A stretch of DNA of 64,000 nt, taken from assembly GCA_009783085.1 (NCBI GenBank), contig WRHU01000001.1, positions 192,196 through 256,195 on the forward strand. The letters run 5' to 3'. A program made the translations under genes and the position numbers. This DNA comes from Coriobacteriia bacterium (GTDB lineage Bacteria; Actinomycetota; Coriobacteriia; Coriobacteriales; UBA8131). Shown piece by piece: positions 8,247 through 18,168 of the stretch. The notes under the pieces are model-generated. The model had not been told where the DNA came from, ran no database searches, and was given only the letters and a program-made list of their open reading frames with translations. Every line of letters starts with the position of its first letter. Position 1 is the stretch's first letter.

Positions 8247-9527
8247 TTACTTAGACGGTGGTTTCCTTTTAGGTGCACGTTTGGTAGGCTTGGCAGTTGG
8301 GGCAGCCTTAGTTTTAGATGTAGCGGTTGGAGCATCCGGAGTCTTAGGTGCGGCGGCTGGGGCAGCGTCACCAAGCTCATCGTCGAGCTTATCTCCCGAT
8401 CCTGCCCTTATCTTAAAAAGCGCACCCGTATACGACGTGAGAGTTCTCCCCGTTTTTCGTTCAAAATAGTAGACGAATATCGCCTTGGCAGCAGCCGTAA
8501 GTGGTACGGCGCACAGCAAACCAAATATTCCTCCCAGCGCCGCACCGGCAAACAAAACCACCAGTATCATACTGGGATGCAAGTCAACCGCTCCCGACAT
8601 AACTCGAGGCGAAATAAAGTTGTCCGTAATTTGCTGAGCAACAATGGTAAGCGCAATAGCAAGTATTGCCGTAACGGGAGATATAAACAAACCGAGCAAG
8701 GCAGCGATAGTTCCGGCTATCCAGGGCCCCAGGAACGGAATAAAGTTCATAAGACCAGTAAGCAAGCCCAACACCACTGGATACGGCAGCCCAATAACGT
8801 AGTAGAAAATGCCCGCCATCGTACCCGTGCAACAGCTGGCAACCACCATGCCACGCAGATATCCACCTAATGCCCGCGAAAAAGCATTTGAAATTACGTG
8901 AGCGTCCTGTGCATGGCGTGGTCCCACAATCGCAAGTATCTCACGGCTAATCGTGGGCAAATCTTTAAGCACCCAAAAGCCAACAATAATCGAAACGCCG
9001 GTAACTATCAAAGCGTTGATAACCTGCGTGCTTGCACCAACGAGTATGGTCGGAGATTGCGAGGCGGCAGCAGCAGCCCAGCGAGAGAGCTCAGAACCAA
9101 CGTCTTTTCCAAACTGTTGAAAAAAGGAATCCTGAAAAAGGTCTTGGTGCTTTGCGTAAAAGGCGTCCCATGCCGCCTGTGCGTTTTCGGCATAACCCGG
9201 AAGCGAGTTAATAAAACTTGTAAGCTGCGTTATAAGAATAGGGAGAAAAATGAGCAGTATGCCGGCGATAATAATGATGGCACCGAGGTACGAAAGAGCC
9301 GCACCTGCTGCACGAGGAATGCCTTTTTTATTGAGCCATGCAACAGGAACACGAAGCACAAACACGAGGAATGCAGAAAACAATATAATGGAAATTGAAG
9401 TCCACACCTGTCCAAATACGTAACCGCAACCTATCAAGATGAGCGCAATGCCAATGGCTGCCCATACCTGAAAAAAGAGGCGTTGGGCGCGATCGGGGTG
9501 AGCTGTTTGATTATTGTTGTTGCTCAT
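8247..9527 (-). CDS. AI-2E family (PerM-like) transporter
   Basis: Multi-TM protein with PYPVVLGLLTGLMNFIPFLGPWIAG and basic C-terminal tail. Confidence 0.85.
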   Translation of the reverse strand: MSNNNNQTAHPDRAQRLFFQVWAAIGIALILIGCGYVFGQVWTSISIILFSAFLVFVLRVPVAWLNKKGIPRAAGAALSYLGAIIIIAGILLIFLPILITQLTSFINSLPGYAENAQAAWDAFYAKHQDLFQDSFFQQFGKDVGSELSRWAAAAASQSPTILVGASTQVINALIVTGVSIIVGFWVLKDLPTISREILAIVGPRHAQDAHVISNAFSRALGGYLRGMVVASCCTGTMAGIFYYVIGLPYPVVLGLLTGLMNFIPFLGPWIAGTIAALLGLFISPVTAILAIALTIVAQQITDNFISPRVMSGAVDLHPSMILVVLFAGAALGGIFGLLCAVPLTAAAKAIFVYYFERKTGRTLTSYTGALFKIRAGSGDKLDDELGDAAPAAAPKTPDAPTATSKTKAAPTAKPTKRAPKRKPPSK

Positions 9528-9573
9528 TCAAAACTCTCATAAACGTTGCGGAAAGGCTCGTCGCAGCTGCAGC

Positions 9574-10434
9574 CTAGCCTTTCATTCCTTCGCCATCGGG
9601 CATCTCGTCTGCACCAACTATTTTATCGTCGGAAGTATAGTAGAGATAGTAGCCGTCGTCGGGGTTTGCGGTGATTCTTGTTGGCGTGCTTGTGGTAGTA
9701 GTGGTAGTGGATTCGTCGGGGTCTTCCTCGTCGGGGTCGTCCTCGTCGGGGTCGTCCTCGTCGAGGTCAACGTCGGCAGGTTCCGCTTCGCCAAGTTCTT
9801 CTGGCTCGTCGGCTTGCTCTTCCTCAAGCTCCTCGGAGTTCTCAAGAAAGGCAATCTCCTCCTCGTCGGCAGCAAAGCCAAGAACTTCCTCAAAAACGTC
9901 TTTCTCAGGTGCAGATGCCTCAGCGGTTTTATCACGAGGCTCAGATTTGGCATCAGAAGCCATATCGTTCATAAGCGATTTTAATTCTTTGGTTACCTTG
10001 TCAGATGCACTTTTGCCCGACGGCTTATCGTCGCCCTTAACACCAAAAACTGAGCGCAGCTTTTCGCCCGCAGAAGAAAGCAGACTGAGAGGCGCATCGG
10101 TAATGTCGGCAACTTTGCCTACGGCACCACTTGCCACCTCAGTAACCTCGCTGATATCGGCAAGTATTTGATCGGCCCGCATAATCTCAAGATTTACCGC
10201 ATCTACCGTGAGCGAAACACGCTCAAGCAAGGGGTCAACCCGCTGGATAGCAGGCTGAATGGAGTCAATGGTATCATTGACCTTTTTGATGGTCGGCGCA
10301 ATATCGTCAATAGTGCGATTGACTTTTCGCACCGTAACAATGAAGTGAATCGCAAGAATAATAAGTACAAATATAAGAACTGCCGAAACCCCAAGGACAA
10401 TTTGGAGTAGCAACTCGCTGGTCAACGTAGGCAT
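9574..10434 (-). CDS. DUF948-like membrane-anchored protein with acidic repeat region
   Basis: Single N-terminal TM followed by coiled region (VNRTIDDIAPTIKKVNDTIDSIQPAIQRVDPLLERV), then DEDDPDEDDPDEEDPDE repeats. Confidence 0.65.
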   Translation of the reverse strand: MPTLTSELLLQIVLGVSAVLIFVLIILAIHFIVTVRKVNRTIDDIAPTIKKVNDTIDSIQPAIQRVDPLLERVSLTVDAVNLEIMRADQILADISEVTEVASGAVGKVADITDAPLSLLSSAGEKLRSVFGVKGDDKPSGKSASDKVTKELKSLMNDMASDAKSEPRDKTAEASAPEKDVFEEVLGFAADEEEIAFLENSEELEEEQADEPEELGEAEPADVDLDEDDPDEDDPDEEDPDESTTTTTTSTPTRITANPDDGYYLYYTSDDKIVGADEMPDGEGMKG

Positions 10435-10515
10435 ATACGCCCCTCTCAACAAAGGTCTTACGTGTTATAGGGTTATGATAGCAGATTTTACGCTTCGTTC
10501 AGTAACATCAAGATG

Positions 10516-11949
10516 TCAGCATGAGGATTCATCGAGGCGATCCCGCTCGGCTGCCTCGCTGCGGTAAGCCTCCCAGCCCCGTAAGCCCGGCGTATAGAAC
10601 GCACCTTTTGACAAGCCGTCGGGTAGATACTGTTGGTTAGTCCAGCCGCTTTTCTCACTATGAGGATAGTGGTATTTTCCGTAGTCCTCTGCACCCGGCC
10701 GATGCCGATCACGCAAATGATTGGGAACAGGCCGCAGACCACCCTTCTTAACCTCTGAGCGTGCAGAGAAAATAGCGGTAAGCGCACTGTTAGATTTTGG
10801 TGCAAGTGCCATATAGATGGCCGCCTGGCTTAAGTTAAGCTGACACTCGGGAAGCCCAATAACCTCGGTGGCCTTAAAAGCAGCCTGCGCCACCAGCAAA
10901 GCCTGAGGGTCGGCATTTCCAATATCCTCACTCGCAAAAATATAAATACGACGAGCAATGAACTTGGGGTCTTCTCCCCCTTCGAGCATGCGTGCCAGCC
11001 AGTACACCGCTGCATCTGCATCGGAGCCACGCATGGACTTGATAAAGGCGCTTATCACGTCATAGTGCGTGTCGCCTTTTTTGTCATAGGGCAAAACGGT
11101 ATGGGGCGATGCCTCATGTACAACAAAACTGGTTATGTAGCGTGGTTGCTCCTTTTGAGCATCATGCCCGTTTTGAGCGTCGTGCTCTTTTGGCGTTTTG
11201 CTCTTGTTGTCTGTGGCGGACAACAATGCGTCGCCCACTTCCTCTTTTTCATCATCAGTAAGTTCATCTGCGGTGTGTGCAATTTGAGCGGCAAGTTCAA
11301 GCGTGGTGAGGGCAGCACGGGCATCTCCAGCAGCCATAATCGTGATAGCGCCAGCGGCTGCCTCGCTCAGTATATAATTGCCAGCCAGACCTCGTTCATC
11401 TGCGCACGCTCGCACTATGAGTTCTCGCACATCGTCGTTGGTAAGTGCTTTGAACTCTATAACACGAGAGCGAGAAATAAGCGCACTGTTAACTTCAAAG
11501 AACGGATTTTCTGTGGTGGCTCCGATAAGAATGACCACACGATCCTCGACCGCATGGAGCAGAGCATCTTGCTGTGAACGAGAGAAACGATGTATCTCGT
11601 CAATGAATAAAATGGTGCGCATATTTTGAAGCGTTAGGCGCTTGGTGGCCTCGTCAATGACCCGACGCAAATCGCTTACTCCCCCACTGATGGCAGAAAC
11701 TTCGGTAAAGTGAGCCTTAGTTTGCGTGGCAATAATGCGTGCCAGCGTGGTTTTTCCCGTACCGGCAGGGCCGTAAAAAATTATCGAAGAGAGATTGTCA
11801 TCTGTTATTGCGGAGCGCAGCCACGTGCCATCGCCTATGATTTCTTGTTGGCCAACAAGTTCATCGAGCACATCGGGGCGCATGCGTACCGCAAGAGGCG
11901 CAACGCCGAGGCGAGCTTCATAACCAACCTGTTCAAAAAGATCTTTCAT
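10516..11949 (-). CDS. rarA: replication-associated recombination protein A (AAA+ ATPase)
   Basis: RPDVLDELVGQQEIIGDGTWLRSAI...GPAGTGKTTLARIIA...[18 protein letters not shown]; internal start at 11949. Confidence 0.93.
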   Translation of the reverse strand: MKDLFEQVGYEARLGVAPLAVRMRPDVLDELVGQQEIIGDGTWLRSAITDDNLSSIIFYGPAGTGKTTLARIIATQTKAHFTEVSAISGGVSDLRRVIDEATKRLTLQNMRTILFIDEIHRFSRSQQDALLHAVEDRVVILIGATTENPFFEVNSALISRSRVIEFKALTNDDVRELIVRACADERGLAGNYILSEAAAGAITIMAAGDARAALTTLELAAQIAHTADELTDDEKEEVGDALLSATDNKSKTPKEHDAQNGHDAQKEQPRYITSFVVHEASPHTVLPYDKKGDTHYDVISAFIKSMRGSDADAAVYWLARMLEGGEDPKFIARRIYIFASEDIGNADPQALLVAQAAFKATEVIGLPECQLNLSQAAIYMALAPKSNSALTAIFSARSEVKKGGLRPVPNHLRDRHRPGAEDYGKYHYPHSEKSGWTNQQYLPDGLSKGAFYTPGLRGWEAYRSEAAERDRLDESSC

Positions 11950-11999
11950 GTTTCCATCATAGCGCAAAGGGGCGCATCGAGGAGGCGAAACAGAAAAGC

Positions 12000-12200
12000 C
12001 CCCCAAAGCCTTTTAGCCTCAGGGGACTCAATATGCAACCCTCATCCTTGAGCCGAGAGATGAACCCACCTATCAAAAGGTGGGTACCCGCACCGCAGCT
12101 TCCAGCTTCCTCAACAAGAAGGATTCCTGTCCACTACGCGACTTGGGCTCCCTATTCATTCATGTCGGTCCATCGAAATAGACGGTCAAGAATGAGGTTG
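12000..12200 (-). ncRNA. 6S-like RNA (putative ssrS/bsrA)
   Basis: Minus-strand promoter TTGCAA-17-TACACT (12234-12206); ends pair as CAACC(bulge)UCAUUCUUGA / UCAAGGAUGAGGUUG; internal ACCCACC/GGUGGGU hairpin; 3' hairpin plus U-rich tail; adjacent to rarA as for bsrA in Bacillus. Confidence 0.6.
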
Positions 12201-12282
12201 TATTAAGTGTAGCGCGATGCCGTTGATTTTGCAATATGCAGAGTGGCAGTTTTTCAAGTTTTGGCGTGAGAAGCGCCGGGAT

Positions 12283-12366
12283 AAAAGGGAACGCCCACGT
12301 AAGTAGGCGTTCCTAATTAACCGGCGAACCCGTCAGGCCGACAAGCCCAACTGGCGGGCATCGCAT
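12283..12366 (-). ncRNA. putative small structured RNA of unknown family
   Basis: Minus-strand promoter with TATACT at 12372-12377 and TTGCAG upstream; CCCGCCAG/CUGACGGG stem; terminator GGAACGCC...GGGCGUUCC + CUUUUAU. Confidence 0.5.
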
Positions 12367-12479
12367 GCTACAGTATAGCACGATTTTCAAGCTCTGCAAA
12401 CGCCCATTTGGTCAAAAAATCTCACTAAGTCCTTATTAAATCTCGCTAAAAACCATAACTTTAGCTGGCCTATGAGCCC

Positions 12480-12528
12480 TTGACAACCCGATTAAGTTTA
12501 CGGTATTATCAGTTGAACAGTTATTCAA
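12480..12528 (+). promoter_or_regulatory. promoter (TTGACA-18-TATTAT) and candidate ArsR/CadC operator
   Basis: -35 at 12480-12485, -10 at 12504-12509, inverted repeat TTGAA-CAGTTA-TTCAA at 12513-12528 over the expected start site. Confidence 0.6.
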
Positions 12529-12621
12529 TTGTTAGAAATAAAGGGCTGGCTAGGCAATCCAGAGCAAAACAACGCAGAACCAGTACCAAACAGCCCTTGT
12601 TTACTACCGAAAGGATTGCAG

Positions 12622-12996
12622 ATGAAAGAAACAACTTCCTATTCCTGCGACTGCGACGTTATCCATTCCGATGTTGTTGCTCGCGTGCAAACCGCCCTGC
12701 TCCCCCAGGAGCAATTCTACGGGCTGGCAAATCTCTACAAGCTTTTTGCCGACACCACACGCCTGCGCATTCTCTGGGCGCTCTCTTGCGAGCAAATGTG
12801 CGTGTGTGACCTTGCCGTTTTGCTCGACATGACAAAATCTGCCATCTCTCATCAACTCAAATCTTTGCGGCTTGCCAACCTTGTCAAATACGAACGACAA
12901 GGCAAAATTGTCTATTACTCTTTGGCCGATTGTCACGTAAGGGATATTTTCGAACAGGGGCTCACGCACAGCCTTGAGCAAGCAGAACGTTTTTAG
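12622..12996 (+). CDS. ArsR/SmtB family metal-sensing repressor (CadC-like)
   Basis: wHTH; MCVCDL (alpha3) plus N-terminal CDC thiolates; DCHVRDIFEQGLTHSLE fits DxHx10HxxE alpha5 zinc site. Confidence 0.85.
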   Translation: MKETTSYSCDCDVIHSDVVARVQTALLPQEQFYGLANLYKLFADTTRLRILWALSCEQMCVCDLAVLLDMTKSAISHQLKSLRLANLVKYERQGKIVYYSLADCHVRDIFEQGLTHSLEQAERF

Positions 12997-13053
12997 ATAC
13001 GCACAAGCTGCTGCCCTCAAGATGGCGGCAGATAATTTTACGGAGGAAAATCA

Positions 13054-15138
13054 GTGTCAGATGAAGGTTGCTGCAGTTGCAGCGGTGATGTTTGTAAGGA
13101 TTTTGAGCTTAATCGGCAGGCCCAACTTGACCGACTTGCTCAACTTGATCAGCACGATGGACGTGAACAAAACGCGCTCGACTCAGATAAAAAGAACCGC
13201 CCAAGCAAGCAACAAACCAAAGAGAAACAGGCGCTTGGCAGAAAACTTCTTTGGCTCATAGGCGGAGGACTTCTGTTGGTAGCCGGCATAGTGCTAGAGG
13301 TTTTTGCCTCGTCTGGCACACCAAAACACCTCCCCACTGCTCTTTTTGTTGCAGGATATATCCTTCTTGGTGCACCCGTGCTCAAAAAGACCGTCGTAAA
13401 TCTTAAACGTGGCAAGATTTTTGACGAGAACTTTCTTATGTCTATCGCCACTATCGGAGCGCTGTGCCTTGGTGAAGCAGCCGAGGCGTTGGCAGTTATG
13501 CTGTTTTATCAGACAGGCGAGTTTTTGCAAAGCCTCGCAGTTCAGCGCTCAAAACGCTCTATTGCGAGCCTCGTTGACATTCGCCCCGACCGTGCGCACG
13601 TAAAGCAAGGCGAAGAGCTTGTTACCATTGCGCCCGAGTACGTAAGCGTAGGGGATGTTATCGTTGTCAAGCCCGGAGAAAAAATACCATTGGACGGCAC
13701 CGTAGTTGCAGGCACGGGTTTCTTAGACACCGTAGCACTCACGGGAGAAGCAAAACCCAAGCGCGTGGCTCCGGCAGACGCTGTATTGTCTGGCTGTGTT
13801 AACCAAGACGGCCTTTTGACCATTGAGGTCACAAAACCCTTTAGCGAATCAACCGCAAGCAAAATCCTCGAACTTGTTGAAACCGCAACCACCAAAAAAG
13901 CCCCCGCCGAGCGATTTATCACCAAATTCGCACGCATTTACACGCCAATAGTTGTTGCCTTAGCGCTCCTGATAGCGATAGTCCCCTCTCTGGCAACAGA
14001 TATTGCTTTGACAGAATGGCTCCACCGTGCCCTCATTTTCCTGGTAATTTCTTGCCCCTGCGCTCTGGTCATATCCATACCGCTCGGATTTTTTGCTGGC
14101 CTAGGCAAAGCGTCGCGCGAGGGCATTCTCATAAAAGGCGGAAACTATCTTGAAGCATTAACCAAGCTTGACACCGTTGTTTTTGACAAAACGGGAACAC
14201 TCACGCACGGGGTTTTTAAGGTGACGGAAATTGTACCCACCAAAGGCTCTTTAGAAGCAGACGTCCTAAAAACAGCAGCGCTCGCAGAAAGTTTTTCTAG
14301 TCACCCTATTGCCCTGTCTATCAAGCAGGCGTATTGCGAGCGAGGCGGAACTGCTCTAGCTGAGCAAGCTGGTGAAGCTATCTCAGATTATCAAGAAGTT
14401 GCTGGGCAAGGGGTAAGAGCCACCGTAAACGGCAAGAAATTATTGGTAGGAAATGCGAAGTTTTTGGTAAACGAAGGTATTTCTTTTGACGGCGTACCGA
14501 GCACCTCTCTCGGCACCCCTTCTGGCACCAACGTGCAGGTTTCAAGCGACGGAAACTACCTTGGCGCTATCATCATCTCTGACGAACTCAAAAACGACAG
14601 CAAAACTGCGGTTGAGAACTTAAGAAAGGCAGGGGTTCATATGCTTGCGCTGCTCACGGGCGATGAACCCCAGCGTGCGACTGCAATGAGTAAGGAACTT
14701 GGCCTCGACGAAGCCTATGGCGGGCTCTTGCCGCATCAAAAAGTCGAAAAGTTGGAAGAATTGGAAGAACTAAAAAGACCTGCAACCACGCTTGCTTTTG
14801 TGGGCGATGGAATAAATGATGCTCCCGTGCTTGCCCGCGCCGACATAGGAGTTGCCATGGGAGCCATAGGCTCTGACGCAGCGTTAGAGGCTGCCGACGT
14901 TGTACTGATGGACGACAAGCCCTCAAAACTCGTTCATGCTCTTAACATTGCTCGTTTTACCAAACGTATAGTCGTGCAAAACATCATTTTTGTGTTGGGC
15001 GTAAAAGTCCTTTTTCTCGCACTCGGAGCTGCTGGTTTTATCACCATGTGGGAGGCGGTCTTTGCCGATGTAGGCGTAGCGCTCCTCGCCATCTTAAACG
15101 CCATGCGGATACTCAAAACACGAAAAATACCCCGCTGA
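13054..15138 (+). CDS. heavy-metal translocating P1B-type ATPase (Cd/Zn/Pb class)
   Basis: ISCPCALVIS, DKTGTLT, GDGINDAP motifs; short Cys-rich N-terminus CCSCSGDVC instead of an HMA domain. Confidence 0.92.
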   Translation: MSDEGCCSCSGDVCKDFELNRQAQLDRLAQLDQHDGREQNALDSDKKNRPSKQQTKEKQALGRKLLWLIGGGLLLVAGIVLEVFASSGTPKHLPTALFVAGYILLGAPVLKKTVVNLKRGKIFDENFLMSIATIGALCLGEAAEALAVMLFYQTGEFLQSLAVQRSKRSIASLVDIRPDRAHVKQGEELVTIAPEYVSVGDVIVVKPGEKIPLDGTVVAGTGFLDTVALTGEAKPKRVAPADAVLSGCVNQDGLLTIEVTKPFSESTASKILELVETATTKKAPAERFITKFARIYTPIVVALALLIAIVPSLATDIALTEWLHRALIFLVISCPCALVISIPLGFFAGLGKASREGILIKGGNYLEALTKLDTVVFDKTGTLTHGVFKVTEIVPTKGSLEADVLKTAALAESFSSHPIALSIKQAYCERGGTALAEQAGEAISDYQEVAGQGVRATVNGKKLLVGNAKFLVNEGISFDGVPSTSLGTPSGTNVQVSSDGNYLGAIIISDELKNDSKTAVENLRKAGVHMLALLTGDEPQRATAMSKELGLDEAYGGLLPHQKVEKLEELEELKRPATTLAFVGDGINDAPVLARADIGVAMGAIGSDAALEAADVVLMDDKPSKLVHALNIARFTKRIVVQNIIFVLGVKVLFLALGAAGFITMWEAVFADVGVALLAILNAMRILKTRKIPR

Positions 15139-15289
15139 CGTAGCTTGACGTAAGGCACAAGGTGTTTTACCATGTAATTTGGCATTTTGATCACGACGCT
15201 TGTGCGTGTTTGTATAGGTTTCGCATGGCAGCTTTGCAGCCCACGGGGCGCAGCTGCTTGTTACGTGCGAGATGAGAACGGATCATAAT

Positions 15290-15313
15290 GTCGGATGTTG
15301 CATCCGACTTTTT
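15290..15313 (+). terminator. rho-independent terminator
   Basis: GTCGGATG-TTG-CATCCGAC followed by TTTTT. Confidence 0.85.
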
Positions 15314-15376
15314 CTTTTGGTGTAGCATCCTCTAAAAAATTACTAATGAACTTCTAACGTTATGAGGTGTTTTACC

Positions 15377-16906
15377 ATGGAATTATTGTTCGGAATTATT
15401 GGGCTTGTGCTGGGCATAGCTATAGGCTTTGTTGCAGTTCGATTTATTATCAGCAGCTCTGCCAAAAACGCTGCCGATAACGCTGCTCGTCTAGTGAGCG
15501 ACGCAGAAAAACAGGCAGAAAGCCTTAAGCGTGAGGCCCTTATTGAGGCAAAAGACGCTACCTATCAGCTCAAGCAAACAGCTGACCGTGAGGCAAACGA
15601 GTGGCGTAAAGAGGCAAAAGTGCTTGAAAATCGCCTCATGCAGCGTGAGGAAAGCCTTGATAAGCGCGCCGACTCTCTTGACTCACGCGAGCATCAAATC
15701 TCCTCTCTCAGTGGACAAATTGAGAAAAAAGACCGTGACTTAAGCGATGCCCTCACGCAAGCCAATATTACTTTGGAACGTGTTGCTGGCATGACGAGCG
15801 ATGAGGCACGCAAAGAGCTGCTCAACAGCCTGCGAAGCGACGTTTCTCGTGAAGCTGCCGCTATTATCCGTGAGAGCGAGCAGCAGGTGAAAAACGAGGC
15901 GGATAAAAAGTCACGTGAGATTTTGAGCCTTGCCATTCAGCGTGTTGCCGCTGAGCACACCGCAGAACACACGGTTTCAAGCGTACCTATCCCCTCCGAT
16001 GACCTCAAAGGTCGCATTATCGGACGTGAGGGGCGCAATATCCGCACCTTTGAGCAGATAACGGGCATTAGCCTCATTATTGACGATACGCCCGAAACCG
16101 TTATTGTTTCAAGTTTTGACCCCGTGCGCCGCGAGATTGGGCGCATCACGCTTGAAAATCTTATTACCGACGGCCGCATTCACCCTGCACGCATTGAGGA
16201 AATGTTTAACAAGGCAAGCGATTTGGTCAACCAGCAGGTGCAAGAAGCTGGCGATCAGGCTGCCTTTGACGCCGGTATTCACGACTTGCACACCGAGCTT
16301 ATCAAAACGCTTGGTCGTCTCAAGTTCCGTACGTCATACGGGCAAAACGTCCTCAAGCATTCTTTAGAGGTCGCCTATCTTGCTGGCGTTATGGCATCTG
16401 AGCTAGGCTTAGATCCTCTGCCTGCCAAGCGTGCTGGCTTGCTTCACGACCTCGGCAAAGCCGTCGATCACGAGATTGAAGGCTCACACGCTCTTATCGG
16501 TGCCGACCTTGCCCGTCGTTTTGGAGAAAACCCTGAGATTGTACACGCTATTGAAGCTCACCACGCAGATGTTGAGCCCTCTACCGTGCTTGCCGTGCTT
16601 ATTCAGGCCGCTGATGCCATCTCTGCCGCTCGCCCAGGCGCCCGCCGTGAAACCCTTGAAAGTTACATCAAGCGCCTCGAAAAACTCGAAGAGATTGCTA
16701 ACGCCTACGAGGGTGTCGAAAAAACCTACGCCATGCAGGCAGGACGCGAGGTGCGTGTTATGGTGAAGCCCGAGAAAATTAGCGACTCAGATGCGGTTGT
16801 GCTTGCGCATGACATTGCTCACCAAATTGAAGAAGAAATGGAATATCCGGGCCAGATAAAGGTGCTTGTTATTCGTGAAAGTCGTGCTCAGGATATAGCA
16901 AAATAG
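15377..16906 (+). CDS. rny: ribonuclease Y
   Basis: N-terminal TM, coiled coil, KH ([20 protein letters not shown]) and HD ([17 protein letters not shown]) domains. Confidence 0.95.
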   Translation: MELLFGIIGLVLGIAIGFVAVRFIISSSAKNAADNAARLVSDAEKQAESLKREALIEAKDATYQLKQTADREANEWRKEAKVLENRLMQREESLDKRADSLDSREHQISSLSGQIEKKDRDLSDALTQANITLERVAGMTSDEARKELLNSLRSDVSREAAAIIRESEQQVKNEADKKSREILSLAIQRVAAEHTAEHTVSSVPIPSDDLKGRIIGREGRNIRTFEQITGISLIIDDTPETVIVSSFDPVRREIGRITLENLITDGRIHPARIEEMFNKASDLVNQQVQEAGDQAAFDAGIHDLHTELIKTLGRLKFRTSYGQNVLKHSLEVAYLAGVMASELGLDPLPAKRAGLLHDLGKAVDHEIEGSHALIGADLARRFGENPEIVHAIEAHHADVEPSTVLAVLIQAADAISAARPGARRETLESYIKRLEKLEEIANAYEGVEKTYAMQAGREVRVMVKPEKISDSDAVVLAHDIAHQIEEEMEYPGQIKVLVIRESRAQDIAK

Positions 16907-16930
16907 CTTCGATGATTGTGGACGAAAACT

Positions 16931-18022
16931 ATGGATGATTCTTCTCTCATAGACTTTATTGAGGAGGTCAGCGGCGAGGTACACCTCCGTGTTGAGGAAA
17001 GCCTTGGTGACGGCTTTGTTCGCTTGCGCAGTGCTGAGGCAGAACGCAGGCAGGCAAAGCATGACATTCGTCAAGTTGAGGATATTATCATCGAGCTTTT
17101 GCGCAATTCTCGTGATGCAGCTGCCTCAACCATTTTTGTTGCAACTACCAAAGAAGGCAGCGAACGACGCTTAACCCTTATTGACGATGGCAGCGGTATC
17201 CCTGAAGGTATGCAAGCGCTGGTATTTGAGCCACGGGTTACTTCAAAGCTGGATAGCATGGTCATGGACGACTGGGGTGTTCATGGTCGTGGCATGGCCT
17301 TGTATTCCATAAAATCAAACACGCTTGAGGCTGATATCTGTGCCTCAGATCTTGGTTTGGGAACAGCCCTGAGCGTATTGGTAGATACCGCCGAGTTGCC
17401 CGAAAGAAGCGACCAGTCTACCCTACCAACGCTTGAGCGCGATGAAGATGGCACGCTTGCTGTTACGCGCGGCCCTCACAATATCGCACGCAATTCAATC
17501 GAGTTTGCCTTGGCACATCGCCCTCGCTCTAAGCAAGGCGGAATAACCGTTTATCTGGGCTCCCCTTCTGAAATTGCTGCAACTCTGATTGAGTACGGAC
17601 AACAAAATCTTGACCGAGAAGACTTGCTCTTTTGTTCCGATTTTTCTACCGTAGCACTCTGCAAGCGTCTTGCCCTTTGTAGCGATGCCGCTGATTTGGT
17701 TAAGACGGGCAGGGAGCTCGGACTTGAAATCTCGGAGAGAACGGCGCATCGCATTTTGGGCGGACAGATAGAACCCGTCAAACCGCTGCTTGATAGCGTA
17801 CTGCCACGCCGCGGCAATCAAAATGCGGGCGGCATAGACCTTGCCAAAGACGCACGAGGTCTTAAGCTTGCGCGCGAGGACATCGAGAGTTTCTCACGCG
17901 ACATGGAGCGTGCCTTTGAGCCTTTGGCAAAGCAGTATTATCTTTCGCTTTCAGAGATGCCAAAAATCACCGTAAAGGGCGACTGTGTTACCGTGCGCTT
18001 TCCCATCGAAAAGGAATTGTAA
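16931..18022 (+). CDS. GHKL-family ATP-binding protein of unknown function
   Basis: N-box IIIELLRNSRDAA, G1 LIDDGSGIP, G2 GVHGRGMALYSI; MutL-like FEPRVTSKLDSM stretch. Confidence 0.75.
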   Translation: MDDSSLIDFIEEVSGEVHLRVEESLGDGFVRLRSAEAERRQAKHDIRQVEDIIIELLRNSRDAAASTIFVATTKEGSERRLTLIDDGSGIPEGMQALVFEPRVTSKLDSMVMDDWGVHGRGMALYSIKSNTLEADICASDLGLGTALSVLVDTAELPERSDQSTLPTLERDEDGTLAVTRGPHNIARNSIEFALAHRPRSKQGGITVYLGSPSEIAATLIEYGQQNLDREDLLFCSDFSTVALCKRLALCSDAADLVKTGRELGLEISERTAHRILGGQIEPVKPLLDSVLPRRGNQNAGGIDLAKDARGLKLAREDIESFSRDMERAFEPLAKQYYLSLSEMPKITVKGDCVTVRFPIEKEL

Positions 18023-18024
18023 TT

Positions 18025-18168
18025 ATGGTGGCGGCGCAAGACGAGCTGCAGGCACGTGGCGAGCTGAAGTCGCATGCCACACTCCAGGCGCATAATAAAT
18101 CACAGGCGCACGGCGAGCTACCCTCACAAGACGAGCTACCCTCACAAGGCGAGCTACCCTCACAAGGC
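18025..18168 (+). repeat. 18-bp minisatellite in ruvC 5' coding region (8 units, last 3 near-identical)
   Basis: GAGCTACCCTCACAAGAC / GAGCTACCCTCACAAGGC / GAGCTACCCTCACAAGGC plus degenerate upstream units in the same 18-bp register. Confidence 0.9.
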
